From contig JAFLCK010000001.1 of assembly GCA_017303615.1 (NCBI GenBank), positions 62,001 to 126,000 of the forward strand: a stretch of 64,000 nucleotides of DNA, given 5' to 3'. This document shows, one piece after another, positions 1 through 7,832 of the stretch. The DNA comes from Obscuribacter phosphatis_A (GTDB lineage Bacteria > Cyanobacteriota > Vampirovibrionia > Obscuribacterales > Obscuribacteraceae). Both the position numbers and the translations under genes were made by a program. How positions within the stretch are numbered: the first letter of the stretch is position 1; each line of letters starts with the position of its first letter. A model generated the notes under the pieces. The model was not told the DNA's origin. It was given only the letters and a program-made list of their open reading frames with translations, and did no database searches.

Positions 1-624
1 GATGAGCTGCAAATTGGTGATACGACGATCAGCGGATTGCGTTTTGGCAAGCCTGGACGCCCGCCGTCAAACCAACTCTACAGCTTTTATCTCGCACTAG
101 GGACCGAGACCGATTTGATGAATAGAATCAGTCGGCAATCTCTAAGCGAGTTGTATGAAGAGGAATGGCCAGATGTACCTTCCTGCATAATGGTTCTGCC
201 CCAGACGGCCATCGTGCCGATGAATCTTAAATTGCAAGGCGAACATGTCGTTGGTTCGGCGCCTTTACTTCTGCCGAGGAGCGCAGACTATTATGCACCC
301 GATGAGTCTTATGACGCGTATTGGACCGCCTTCGCTACAAATTTGACTAGTAAAGAAGAGATTGCAACACTCAATCTATGCCTGCTGCTCAGTGCTTTGA
401 TAACTCATATTCAGAGTTCACAATTGGCTCCTCCCCAGTTATTCGATTATTTGAAACATGCAGTTCAGCTCGAGAACAGCCGGTTGGTCGTTCTTGGCCC
501 AATAGTTAGACAGTCCGATGAAAATGTACAAACCTACGCAACCGATGAAAAAGAAGAAACCAGCGAAAGCAAAGACACCCAAGAAAACAAAGACGCCGAA
601 GAAGGCAATCAAGACGCCCACTGA
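1..624 (+). CDS. DUF6602-like protein, C-terminal part (5' end outside window)
   Basis: The reading frame is open from the first base, so the true start lies upstream; a TTG at 37 is internal. Roughly the last 208 residues are visible. The segment after residue 100, with an Asp/Tyr-rich stretch followed by a Leu-rich helix ending in PPQLFDYL, resembles the C-terminal end of the next gene (aromatic and Leu pattern, ending in PADIEDYF). The two are therefore probably tandem paralogues. The catalytic-looking N-terminal domain would lie outside the window. The last 40 residues are Glu/Lys/Asp-rich and overlap the next gene in another frame by about 107 nt. The DUF6602 relationship is inferred from this tail similarity and is not certain. 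Confidence 0.55.
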   Translation, partial: DELQIGDTTISGLRFGKPGRPPSNQLYSFYLALGTETDLMNRISRQSLSELYEEEWPDVPSCIMVLPQTAIVPMNLKLQGEHVVGSAPLLLPRSADYYAPDESYDAYWTAFATNLTSKEEIATLNLCLLLSALITHIQSSQLAPPQLFDYLKHAVQLENSRLVVLGPIVRQSDENVQTYATDEKEETSESKDTQENKDAEEGNQDAH

Positions 625-1594
625 ACGAAGCAAGAATCGGTTGCGAACGTTGCCATTGTCTAACTTGCTTCGCAGACGACTCATGCATGCTTACAGAACC
701 GTTCAGGAGCACGTAGAGGAAGCTAAGAAGAACGGCACTAAGACAGCACTGATGAGGGCCGAAGAATCTGCGCGAACCGCAATCACGGATCTCTTGCGGG
801 AGTTCCTGCCAGAGGATTATGTTTTAGGACCTGGCATTATCACAGATTCTCGCGGCACATTCAGTTCCAATTTTGACTTGGTGATTCGTCAACCGGCACT
901 AATTGACCTGGGGTTCCCCGATCGAAACGGTATACCTGTGATCGCTTATGAGGATGTTTACGCTGTCGGTGATATCAAAGTTCTTGCAATGCCGCAGTAT
1001 CTAATGTCACTTGCTCAAAAGCTTGAACACTTGAGCACCAATCTACATAGAAAAAATACACCAGCTGACTTTATGTTTGATGCTGGCCCAATTCATCTTA
1101 TGAGCGCGGACAATCCACCCTCAACGATGTATCGTAATCCGCTGTTCTCTATGTTTGTTTCCTTTTTTAAGAACCCTTTGGAATTCCCGAATCTAGAGAC
1201 CGGGCAAGGCGATTGGTCGGGGTTTGAGTTTCTGAGCCAGTTCTATGAAGCAGCGCCCGCGGTACCAACGATAACCGCAATGCTCGATTCCGCGACAGTA
1301 ATCCCAGCACAACTGCAAATTGATGAACAGGGAGAGGTGCTTGCCATCGGGCATTTGCAAACGCCAAGTTGGCTTCAAGAACGAGACGAAGATGATGATG
1401 AATACCGACACGAATGGCTTCTTTGGGCATCAAAGACGGGTGCTCCTCTCGCAAATTTTGCCACCTTAGTCAGCGCATTGTCCGATCACTTGCGCAAATG
1501 CGTGTTGCGACCAGCGGACATCGAGGACTATTTCGGTTTTCAGGACGTTATCGAGGGATTCGACCTGATTGCTCCGATCAGTACTGAAAGTTAG
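518..1594 (+). CDS. DUF6602 domain protein (PD-(D/E)XK nuclease-like)
   Basis: 358 residues if the ATG at 518 is used. A Lys/Pro-rich leader (residues 1-45) precedes the domain. From about residue 48 the domain follows the same plan as the gene at 1718-2443: helix, LREFLPEDYVLGPGIITDSRG, then FDLVIRQ, then EDVYAVGDIKV. The spaced D...DIK is compatible with a PD-(D/E)XK-type site, though the acidic residue before xK is Asp rather than Glu. DUF6602 has no established activity that I know of. The start is uncertain: 524 and 545 are also in-frame ATGs, but homology begins upstream of the ATG at 683, so that one is too late. It overlaps the preceding gene by about 107 nt, which suggests co-translation. 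Confidence 0.7.
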   Translation: MKMYKPTQPMKKKKPAKAKTPKKTKTPKKAIKTPTERSKNRLRTLPLSNLLRRRLMHAYRTVQEHVEEAKKNGTKTALMRAEESARTAITDLLREFLPEDYVLGPGIITDSRGTFSSNFDLVIRQPALIDLGFPDRNGIPVIAYEDVYAVGDIKVLAMPQYLMSLAQKLEHLSTNLHRKNTPADFMFDAGPIHLMSADNPPSTMYRNPLFSMFVSFFKNPLEFPNLETGQGDWSGFEFLSQFYEAAPAVPTITAMLDSATVIPAQLQIDEQGEVLAIGHLQTPSWLQERDEDDDEYRHEWLLWASKTGAPLANFATLVSALSDHLRKCVLRPADIEDYFGFQDVIEGFDLIAPISTES

Positions 1595-1717
1595 CATGTG
1601 AATCGCTATCGTCTCGCACGCAAGCGCTCAGTTATTCCTCTCCGTCGTTCCATTCGTCATAGACAGCGCGGAATGTAATGCTGTCGCTGAATTCCAGAGT
1701 TTAGCCTATTTATTTAC

Positions 1718-2443
1718 TCAGCCCTTTGCAAGCCATCTCGCATACGCTCGTACGTCAATCATTGGCACAGTTCCGAGTGTTTGTAGCTTTGCTATTAGCT
1801 CTAAGAGGAATGCTGTCGCTGCCTTTGTGTTGGTTAATACCTGGTGGCACCCGGCTTCATCACACACGACAATGCCGTGCGAAGCGACGCATGCTAACTC
1901 CAGTTTTTCTAGTTGGTCATCCGTTTTTAGTGCCTTAAGAAACGTCTCGCCCAAAGCTGGAGACCAATCACTATCAAACGATAGAATGCCAGCCAAGATC
2001 TCAATTTGAGGCTTGGGATCGTAAGTTCCGCCTGCATGCGGTATTGGGAGGCTCGTTCTCGTAAGACCTCGAACTGTCTTAGCTTTGTCCTTGGCATACT
2101 GAACGTATGTTGCATTAACTGTCTGTTTGGCCTCGAAAACAGCGTACACACTTTCGGCAGGAATGATGATCTGATTTTCGAAATTGAAGACGAACGGCGT
2201 GTACTGCCGATCAAAAATTACTACGTCAATCTGTTCACTGAATTTGCCTTCGCTGTCCACTACATGCGCTTTCTCGGCGCTATATCGCTTCGGCAGATAC
2301 GCTTTCATCAAATCGAGCCAGATATTTTCGCTGGCATCACCTTTGGTGCCGGGGTGCTGAAATGATTTTCGTGCAATAGACAGTCGGTTTTCAATATCGT
2401 CGTGCAGGCCGGACAAGAGGCGAGGCAGTGACCATTCTGTCAT
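1718..2443 (-). CDS. DUF6602 domain protein, PD-(D/E)XK-like; partner of the adjacent nucleotidyltransferase
   Basis: 241 residues from the ATG at 2443, which overlaps the TGA of the nucleotidyltransferase gene in an ATGA arrangement. This is a strong reason to prefer it over the ATG at 2461. A helical N-terminus is followed by GDASENIWLDLMKAYLP, then QIDVVIFD, then a strand ending ESVYAVFEAKQ. The D...E...ExK series fits a restriction-endonuclease-like fold. The C-terminal 100 residues are a small alpha/beta region without recognisable motifs. It is the last gene of a leftward operon and is translationally coupled to the nucleotidyltransferase. That coupling suggests an effector or partner role, but nuclease activity is inference. 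Confidence 0.75.
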   Translation of the reverse strand: MTEWSLPRLLSGLHDDIENRLSIARKSFQHPGTKGDASENIWLDLMKAYLPKRYSAEKAHVVDSEGKFSEQIDVVIFDRQYTPFVFNFENQIIIPAESVYAVFEAKQTVNATYVQYAKDKAKTVRGLTRTSLPIPHAGGTYDPKPQIEILAGILSFDSDWSPALGETFLKALKTDDQLEKLELACVASHGIVVCDEAGCHQVLTNTKAATAFLLELIAKLQTLGTVPMIDVRAYARWLAKG

Positions 2444-3207
2444 TTGATGATTTCCTCCCATGTCTTGGCAATGGCTGAAATTCGCGCGGCGCTTGCCACT
2501 ACTGCCTTTTCAGAACTGGTGAGATCGTCAGAAATGATGTTGTTAGTGTTCGCCGGATCGATAATACGAGTCGTCGCTAGCGAGTCTCTCAAATACCCTA
2601 AAGCCTCTAGCACATTCGAAGCAAGACCACCGGCGTAACGGCGCCCGCTTAGTGCGTTGATAACTGAAAGCTCTACATAGAATGACGGAAAGTCCAAACG
2701 TTTTTGCATTCGCCAGAGCTTTATCAAGCGGCATTCATTAACAAAGCCACTTTGTTGCACGTAAGCAATGTGTTTGGCTACGTTCGTTTTAGTCCACGTG
2801 TCAGCCTTTCGGCGATAAAGACTGTGATCTTGCGAATATGTATCTTGACGCTTGGCTGGGACAAGGTCAACGCTGTATCCATTAACAGTGATGTTGAGTG
2901 ACACATTCTGCCGACGCGGCGTGTACCCGGCTTTGTTCAAAGCGTCAGATAGTGATTCATAGATCTCCTTCAACGTATTCGTGGTCGAACCTGTGAGCGA
3001 AACAAATAGATCAATATCTGTGCCGCTGCGGTTACCAGTGCCTTTCGCGAAAGAGCCACTAGGCATTACGTAATCGAGCTGATTTCCAGCCCAGCGCTGA
3101 ATGGTTGGCTGGATGATTGATTGTACGCTGCGCACCGGGGAAGTAGAACTAGTGTCAACTGCTTCGCGGCGCAATATTTGATACAAGTATTCGTCTGCCG
3201 TCATCAA
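2440..3207 (-). CDS. CD-NTase/OAS-like nucleotidyltransferase
   Basis: 255 residues. The pol-beta-type nucleotidyltransferase signature is clear: GSFAKGTGNRSGTDIDLFV (Gly51-Ser52, Asp64, Asp66) with the third carboxylate in YSVDLVP (Asp114). GS-x(11)-DxD plus a later hDh is the arrangement used by CBASS CD-NTases, OAS and archaeal CCA-adding enzymes. A helical C-terminal half (WRMQKRLDFPSFYVELSVI) resembles the substrate-binding helical domain of that class. All three metal-binding carboxylates are present, so it should be active. The product (cyclic oligonucleotide, linear oligonucleotide or protein/RNA nucleotidylation) cannot be told from sequence. It is overlapped by the DUF6602 gene and lies 40 nt after the coiled-coil gene. 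Confidence 0.85.
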   Translation of the reverse strand: MMTADEYLYQILRREAVDTSSTSPVRSVQSIIQPTIQRWAGNQLDYVMPSGSFAKGTGNRSGTDIDLFVSLTGSTTNTLKEIYESLSDALNKAGYTPRRQNVSLNITVNGYSVDLVPAKRQDTYSQDHSLYRRKADTWTKTNVAKHIAYVQQSGFVNECRLIKLWRMQKRLDFPSFYVELSVINALSGRRYAGGLASNVLEALGYLRDSLATTRIIDPANTNNIISDDLTSSEKAVVASAARISAIAKTWEEIIK

Positions 3208-3247
3208 AAATTCCTCGGATAGTCATTCGGGCCCCATGGAAGTTCGC

Positions 3248-3589
3248 TTAAAGTCCGAAAATATGGCGTAGTGACGCAACTACTTGAGAAGCCGCCTGGA
3301 TCGCTCCTGCCGTGTTTTCGACCACCGCAAGCGCTTGCTCTATTCGGCCAACTTTGTCTTCAAGATCGTTGAGATTTTCGGCGAGTTGCGATTCTTCTTG
3401 GAAGGTTTGCGTGTTCTGCATCTGGAGCGCCTTAGAAGCCAGTCCGGCAAAGCGTTCTAGTTCCTCGGCTGATTGAAAGTAAGCATCGTCAATCTCTGCT
3501 TGCGGATTGTCGTACATCGTCTGTGCGGCCTTCTCCGCGCGCAGCACAATCGCTGTGAGACTATGAATCATTTCTGGGTGTTTCGACAT
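3248..3589 (-). CDS. small coiled-coil protein, unknown function
   Basis: 113 residues, mostly predicted helix. Heptad-like spacing runs through about residues 60-95 (LAENLNDLEDKVGRIEQALAV). The last 20 residues are mildly hydrophobic with small residues (GAIQAASQVVASL). No cysteine, signal peptide or catalytic motif is visible. It begins 5 nt after the stop of the lipoprotein gene and ends 40 nt before the nucleotidyltransferase gene, so it is almost certainly co-transcribed with both. It could be an oligomerisation or adaptor protein. I do not recognise a family. Confidence 0.65.
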   Translation of the reverse strand: MSKHPEMIHSLTAIVLRAEKAAQTMYDNPQAEIDDAYFQSAEELERFAGLASKALQMQNTQTFQEESQLAENLNDLEDKVGRIEQALAVVENTAGAIQAASQVVASLRHIFGL

Positions 3590-3594
3590 TGGTA

Positions 3595-4527
3595 CTACCT
3601 TTTCCCTGGCTTTACCAAACCAGCGAGCTTGTCATGTAAGGATTTCGCGCGAATGTACAAGGGCGCGGGATTTTCGTTGTCAATTTCTTGCACGTACTTT
3701 GTGAGCTTATCAAGCTCTGCTTCATAGGTCTTGCGATCAGACTCTGTGAATCTGTTTTCCTTCTTCTTTTTTGCAAAGTATCTCTTGTACACCGTTATTA
3801 GACGAGACGTTCGCGTTTTGGCGCGCTCTGCGCCTAGTTGCAGATCGTCCGACAAGGCAACACACGTCTGTGAATAAATTTGCTCATTTGCGCTGACTGT
3901 CTCGTTAGTCCAGTTCTCTCGAATGTATGCGAGAAGCGCATTAGCTCCTATTCTCCCCAGATCAATTACCGGTCCGCTCAATTCACGCAATTTCGCACCA
4001 GCTTGTTGTGCGCTCGGCAGCTTAGTGCTCATAACCTCTGCGCCTAGCTGTTCAAGCTGAGATCGTAAATCACCTAGCCGTTTTTGAGCCTCAGTCGACG
4101 TTTTACTATTTACAATCAAGTTGACCTGAGTTCCATATGTTTCGATTGTGCTTGCGTAGCATGTACGAGCTTGAACCGCCTCGACTGAGTAGTACGGCAT
4201 GTGCCCGCTTGACGGGACAATTCCCGGAGCGTCCCTCAAAAGCTGAGCAATCGCTGCAACATCATCAGTAGATAACGAAGTTGAACCGATCGAACCCGGT
4301 GTATCTGCAAGTGGAACATCATCTACTTTCTGCCCATCTAAAAAAAGCTGTCGATGAATCTCATTGAGCTTCTGAAGAAAAGCTTTTGTCTTTTGAGTAG
4401 AACCTGCAGTAGTAGCATCCAGCTGATTCGTCAAATTTGAAACGCGCGGACTGCCGCAGCCAGTGAGGATGAATGTCGACCAGCAGACGACAATAGCCAG
4501 TAAAAAAGGACATGTAATTTTTTTCAA
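3595..4527 (-). CDS. lipoprotein, unknown function
   Basis: 310 residues. The N-terminus is a lipoprotein signal: two Lys, a hydrophobic stretch (FLLAIVVCWSTFI) and a lipobox LTGC with Cys at residue 24. The mature protein is helix-rich and polar and carries no catalytic motif that I recognise. A basic, helical stretch near residues 235-255 (RLITVYKRYFAKKKKE) stands out. It sits 41 nt downstream of the DUF900 esterase and 5 nt upstream of the coiled-coil gene, inside the operon that ends with the nucleotidyltransferase and DUF6602 genes. The placement suggests the operon has an envelope component. Confidence 0.7.
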   Translation of the reverse strand: MKKITCPFLLAIVVCWSTFILTGCGSPRVSNLTNQLDATTAGSTQKTKAFLQKLNEIHRQLFLDGQKVDDVPLADTPGSIGSTSLSTDDVAAIAQLLRDAPGIVPSSGHMPYYSVEAVQARTCYASTIETYGTQVNLIVNSKTSTEAQKRLGDLRSQLEQLGAEVMSTKLPSAQQAGAKLRELSGPVIDLGRIGANALLAYIRENWTNETVSANEQIYSQTCVALSDDLQLGAERAKTRTSRLITVYKRYFAKKKKENRFTESDRKTYEAELDKLTKYVQEIDNENPAPLYIRAKSLHDKLAGLVKPGKR

Positions 4528-4568
4528 AGCGTTCTCCTTCCTAGTTCAGCGATCTTCACCTGCAATAC

Positions 4569-5681
4569 TTACTTCCGCTCTACTTTCCACCACTTGTAGC
4601 CATCTTTCTCTTCCGGCACGAGCTCAAGCCCGGCGCCGACACTGCTAGTCCGTGCAAGATCCGAAATTAGTCCGTGCTGAATGGTATGACCGACCATTCC
4701 CCGGTCTAGCACCGTAAACTCGATGGTTTTAAGTCCTGGTACGACAGGCGGTTGACGCCAATCGATATCAACACCATCAGGACCAGGCATGCCTAATCGG
4801 CGGCGCTCATGAACAAACTTTGAAGCCCGTAGAGCATTGTCTTTTCCAGACGTTAAAATCCAAGTTTCCTGGGCATTCTCGCAAATGTCGTTCGCGTAAT
4901 GCTTGAATGTACCGGTGTCGACATCGGGCGATGTGAGCACCACATCTGGTAGCTTGCTTAATGGCGTACCATGACAGCGAGCATTTTCGCACCGATCCCG
5001 CAGGGACCACATTACTAATCTGTTGCCCATGGAATGGGCAACCACGGTCAACTTCTCGGCGCCAATTTCCGCTTCGACCTGCTGAAGCAGTTTCTTAAAG
5101 TGGGGCAAGCTCCATTCAATATTGCACTCATCTTTTGTGTAGCCTCTGAGCTGTTCACTCGAGGGCCAAGAAAAAATCACTACCGGAGCGTGGAACTCAG
5201 CCTCAAGCTGTGCGCCGATGGATAGAGCGCCATCGAACGTGCTTTTGTAGCCATGCACGAACAGTATGACTCGATCGCTCTGGTTCGCGCGACTTCGAAG
5301 TTCATCAAAGAACTCACGCTCACTAGCGGATTGAGATTTCGTTGAACTCACTGAAGGTTTTTTGATCTTGTCGGCTTTTCCTCTCCACCCCATTCCGTAA
5401 TCGCGCTTTGCATCGAAATTTACTCCGGCTGCCGGAATTGTCACCGTGCACTCCCCATATTCGAGTCCCGCCAGATAGCGGCGTTTCTTTGAATAAATCG
5501 GGGCATTTCGTGCAGTGAACCGCTGGCGGTTGGTCGCATAATACACAGGCATGGCTATGGATCTATTTGCTGTTGCATTTGAAGTCGCGCTGGCGTGCAC
5601 GGCAATCTGAGCGTTCATGCAACAGACGATGACGATCCCCAGGACTATATATCTCTTTAGAAGTGCACGAAACTTCTTCAT
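4569..5681 (-). CDS. secreted alpha/beta hydrolase, DUF900 family
   Basis: 370 residues. A signal sequence or N-terminal anchor (KRYIVLGIVIVCCMNAQIAVHA) is followed by MPVYYATNRQRF, the YATNR entry motif typical of DUF900 hydrolases. Next come an oxyanion strand VILFVHGYKSTFDGA and the nucleophile elbow VVAHSMGNRLV, where Ser is the likely nucleophile. LTSPDVDTGTF is the usual following block, and a C-terminal GHT could supply the catalytic His. The protein is probably a periplasmic esterase or lipase-like enzyme. It is the first gene of the leftward operon, with no close upstream neighbour on its strand except the 45-residue gene 27 nt away. Confidence 0.8.
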   Translation of the reverse strand: MKKFRALLKRYIVLGIVIVCCMNAQIAVHASATSNATANRSIAMPVYYATNRQRFTARNAPIYSKKRRYLAGLEYGECTVTIPAAGVNFDAKRDYGMGWRGKADKIKKPSVSSTKSQSASEREFFDELRSRANQSDRVILFVHGYKSTFDGALSIGAQLEAEFHAPVVIFSWPSSEQLRGYTKDECNIEWSLPHFKKLLQQVEAEIGAEKLTVVAHSMGNRLVMWSLRDRCENARCHGTPLSKLPDVVLTSPDVDTGTFKHYANDICENAQETWILTSGKDNALRASKFVHERRRLGMPGPDGVDIDWRQPPVVPGLKTIEFTVLDRGMVGHTIQHGLISDLARTSSVGAGLELVPEEKDGYKWWKVERK

Positions 5682-5708
5682 CGGGTTTCTCCAAAGTTTG
5701 AAGGTAGG

Positions 5709-5846
5709 CTATTCGCCTACCTTCTTCTTGACTGTCTGCTGATAGTTCTCTTTCGGATTTTTCTTGATCTCCTTATTAGAGACAAATCTTCCTGTGTCTG
5801 CGCTTTTGTTCACCTTCAGGGTGATTGTCTTTGTCTTTCCGGCCAC
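5709..5846 (-). CDS. 45-residue basic protein with TGRFVS motif
   Basis: A short gene with a GTG start preceded by a strong ribosome site, GGGAGGT, 6 nt upstream. The peptide is Lys-rich and contains TGRFVSNKEIKKNP and QTVKKK. I recall similar short proteins with a TGRFVS...NP...T.K pattern in other bacteria, often beside helix-turn-helix genes, but no function. A good promoter (TTGACA, 17 nt, TATATG) lies upstream on the same strand and diverges from the XRE gene. It is followed after 27 nt by the DUF900 gene, so it may be the leader gene of that operon. Confidence 0.6.
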   Translation of the reverse strand: MAGKTKTITLKVNKSADTGRFVSNKEIKKNPKENYQQTVKKKVGE

Positions 5847-5884
5847 GATGGACCTCCCTGATTGAATCTACAAGTCACTCCTTA

Positions 5885-5913
5885 CATATACGGCCGAGCT
5901 GGCAATGTGTCAA
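5885..5913 (-). promoter_or_regulatory. sigma70-type promoter of the 45-residue gene
   Basis: On the minus strand, TTGACA (5913-5908) is followed by a 17-nt spacer and TATATG (5890-5885). It lies about 40 nt before the GTG start. The -35 box sits inside the 9-mer ACTTGACAC. The same 9-mer covers the -35 box of the divergent XRE promoter, so one repressor could control both. Confidence 0.5.
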
Positions 5914-5994
5914 GTCGGGCTCTATAGAATTTACCCAGAAATGTCAGTAAAACTGTATCTTGGCGACCGTGTATAATGAAAATGTCAGGCAAAC

Positions 5995-6023
5995 TTGACA
6001 CAGATCTTTTAGACAGAGATAAT
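5995..6023 (+). promoter_or_regulatory. sigma70-type promoter of the XRE/ImmA operon, probably giving a leaderless mRNA
   Basis: TTGACA (5995-6000), a 17-nt spacer, then GATAAT (6018-6023). The expected transcription start is at about 6030-6031, which is the ATG itself, and no ribosome site precedes that ATG. TGTCA at 5984-5988 faces TGACA at 5996-6000, forming an inverted pair over the -35 region. This is a plausible operator for the XRE protein. Confidence 0.6.
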
Positions 6024-6030
6024 TCGCCCG

Positions 6031-6372
6031 ATGGCTGCTCTCGACCATGAATTACTAAACAAGCAAATCGGTTCTCGTATCAAACAGCGACGTGCCAAGA
6101 ATGGAATGACTCAGATTGAGCTCGCAAGACGAGTTGGTCTCAGTCGAACATCCATTGCAAATATAGAGGCAGGGCAACAATGTCCGCCCCTGCCCGTGCT
6201 TTATGCAATTTGTCACGAGCTTGGAATTGAGCCTAATGCCTTGCTTCCCGCGTTCGATGAAGTTATCCAGACCCCTTCTGGACTCGCCTACGACATCGCA
6301 CAGGAACTAAAGCAAATGGGTGTTGGTAAAGTGTCAGAGCAGATCATGAACATCTTCAGCGAGGAGAAATGA
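6031..6372 (+). CDS. XRE-family helix-turn-helix regulator
   Basis: 113 residues. The N-terminal HTH_3 domain (about residues 10-68) shows IGSRIKQRRAKNGMTQIELA, then VGLSRTSIANIEAGQQ, then PPLPVLYAICHELGI. This is a standard lambda-repressor-like DNA-binding fold. The C-terminal 40 residues are helical. It is followed after 1 nt by an ImmA/IrrE peptidase, the usual partner that cleaves or modulates such repressors. It is probably autoregulated through the divergent promoter region, where a TTGACA-centred 9-mer is repeated in inverse orientation. Confidence 0.9.
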   Translation: MAALDHELLNKQIGSRIKQRRAKNGMTQIELARRVGLSRTSIANIEAGQQCPPLPVLYAICHELGIEPNALLPAFDEVIQTPSGLAYDIAQELKQMGVGKVSEQIMNIFSEEK

Positions 6373-6373
6373 C

Positions 6374-6904
6374 ATGCCTCAGATCTACAAGAGCAAAGCC
6401 GAGAGAGAGGCAATAAAGGTTTGGGTTAATGCTGGTCGCCCTGTCCCAGTGCCCGTCGCGGATATCATCCGTGACTATGGGTTAGTTCTGCAAGAATCTG
6501 TCCTCGAAGATTCGATCTCTGGAATGATGGTAACTAAGGAAAATGGAATTGCGCATGTAGTCATCAATCAGGGGCACCATAAGAATCGGCAGCGATTTTC
6601 AATGGCGCATGAACTTGGTCACTATCTACTTCATCGCAACGCACGCTCAATCTTTGTGGATGCTAGTGAACAGCGCTTCTATCGAGACGCCGAAGCTTCC
6701 ACAGGCACCAAACTACAAGAAATCGAGGCTAATGCATTTGCAGCTGAACTACTAATACCTCAGGAAAGTATTGAGGAGCGAGTTCCCGAAACGCTTACCA
6801 CGCTGGATGAGCCAATAATTGAACGTTTAGCTGAAGAGTTTTGCGTCAGCCAATCGGCCATGGTTTTCCGCTTGCAGAAATTGCGATTGCTAGAAGAGAT
6901 ATAG
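6374..6904 (+). CDS. ImmA/IrrE-family zinc metallopeptidase
   Basis: 176 residues. The zinc site is HELGH (residues 79-83, within FSMAHELGHYLLH) with a downstream glutamate in EIEANAFAAELLIP (about 118), the usual third ligand. The C-terminus (EEFCVSQSAMVFRLQKLRLL) is the short winged-helix-like end typical of the family. Members cleave a partner repressor, as ImmA does in ICEBs1 and IrrE does with DdrO. The XRE gene ends one base before its ATG, so the two form an operon. Such pairs are common on mobile elements and in stress modules. The substrate is presumably the XRE protein. Confidence 0.9.
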   Translation: MPQIYKSKAEREAIKVWVNAGRPVPVPVADIIRDYGLVLQESVLEDSISGMMVTKENGIAHVVINQGHHKNRQRFSMAHELGHYLLHRNARSIFVDASEQRFYRDAEASTGTKLQEIEANAFAAELLIPQESIEERVPETLTTLDEPIIERLAEEFCVSQSAMVFRLQKLRLLEEI

Positions 6905-7033
6905 GATGTTCTGTGCACTAGATGTGGTGTGAATGTCCGAGTTTGTGCTGTTCTTGTCTGAGTGTTTGAGTCCGCGCAACTTCCAGTCCCGCTTTCGCGC
7001 GAGAAAATCGCTGAGCAATTGTCATTATGAATG

Positions 7034-7408
7034 TCACAACGCTGCCCTGTTAACTGTCTCTGTGAATGTGGACTCGTCAATCAGATTCTTGTTTCGGAAG
7101 AACTGAACTGATCCATCTGGTCTGGCATATGCTCTAAAACCATTATCCTCAGCCGCTTTCCATGCGAGTGCAAACTCCCCGTTCACGGTTAGTCCTATTC
7201 TAGGCACATGAGCATGCCGGCATTTGATCAGGACCTGTTTTGCTGCATCCAAACCTTCCTGCGTGGGCAGGACATCGCCTTCGTAGACACAGTCAGCGAT
7301 TTCCGCGAACAACATGTCCAGATGACGAATTGCGTCATTTAGCCAAGCAGAATCAACCGGTATTGTAGTTGGTGGCATAAATTCTCGACCCGTTCGCTCT
7401 ATTAGCAA
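7034..7408 (-). CDS. unknown protein in the XRE/nucleotidyltransferase operon
   Basis: 124 residues from a TTG that overlaps the end of the XRE gene by 7 nt; an ATG at 7378 is the alternative start. A helical N-terminal half (DAIRHLDMLFAEIADCVYEG) is followed by a predicted beta-meander: PRIGLTVNGEFALAWKA, then GFRAYARPDGSVQFFR. I do not recognise a named family. It is the third gene of the leftward set nucleotidyltransferase-XRE-this protein, and its tight overlap with the XRE gene implies a shared function. Confidence 0.6.
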   Translation of the reverse strand: MLIERTGREFMPPTTIPVDSAWLNDAIRHLDMLFAEIADCVYEGDVLPTQEGLDAAKQVLIKCRHAHVPRIGLTVNGEFALAWKAAEDNGFRAYARPDGSVQFFRNKNLIDESTFTETVNRAAL

Positions 7409-7812
7409 ACAAGCACTTTGAGATTAAGCACAGCAGCAAGACGGTCCATCTTATCCATCGATATTCCGTGATACTCATTGCGTTCGTCTCGCGAAACTGC
7501 GGATTCTTTGGTGCCCAATTTCTCAGCTAATTCGCGCTGAGTCATTCCTCTTGCTATTCGAGCTGCAACAAAATATTTGCCTCTAGAAGAAAACTCTTCG
7601 GCCGGTGGCAATTCGCCGCGCTTTAGTTTCTCATAGAGATCTATTTCTTCCTGGCATTGCATAGCGTAAGTCCAGGACGAAGACAGCGAGTCTTTTGCTT
7701 GTGCCTCGGACAAGCCTTTGCCTTTTAGTTCGGCTAACTGAGTTTCGTACAATTCCTTCAGCTTGGAAAGCTGCTTTTTAGCCGCCTCCAGCTCTTTATC
7801 TGTTTTCATCAT
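7402..7812 (-). CDS. XRE-family HTH protein, probable antitoxin or repressor
   Basis: 136 residues. A helical, charged N-terminal segment (residues 1-75) with coiled-coil character is followed by a C-terminal HTH: RGKYFVAARIARGMTQRELA, then LGTKESAVSRDERNEYHGIS, then KMDRLAAVLNLKV. HTH at the C-terminus with an N-terminal helical module is common in antitoxins. It lies 20 nt after the nucleotidyltransferase gene and overlaps the following small gene. By gene order it may neutralise or repress the nucleotidyltransferase. Confidence 0.8.
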   Translation of the reverse strand: MMKTDKELEAAKKQLSKLKELYETQLAELKGKGLSEAQAKDSLSSSWTYAMQCQEEIDLYEKLKRGELPPAEEFSSRGKYFVAARIARGMTQRELAEKLGTKESAVSRDERNEYHGISMDKMDRLAAVLNLKVLVC

Positions 7813-7832
7813 GTGCTCTATTCTCCCAAGAG

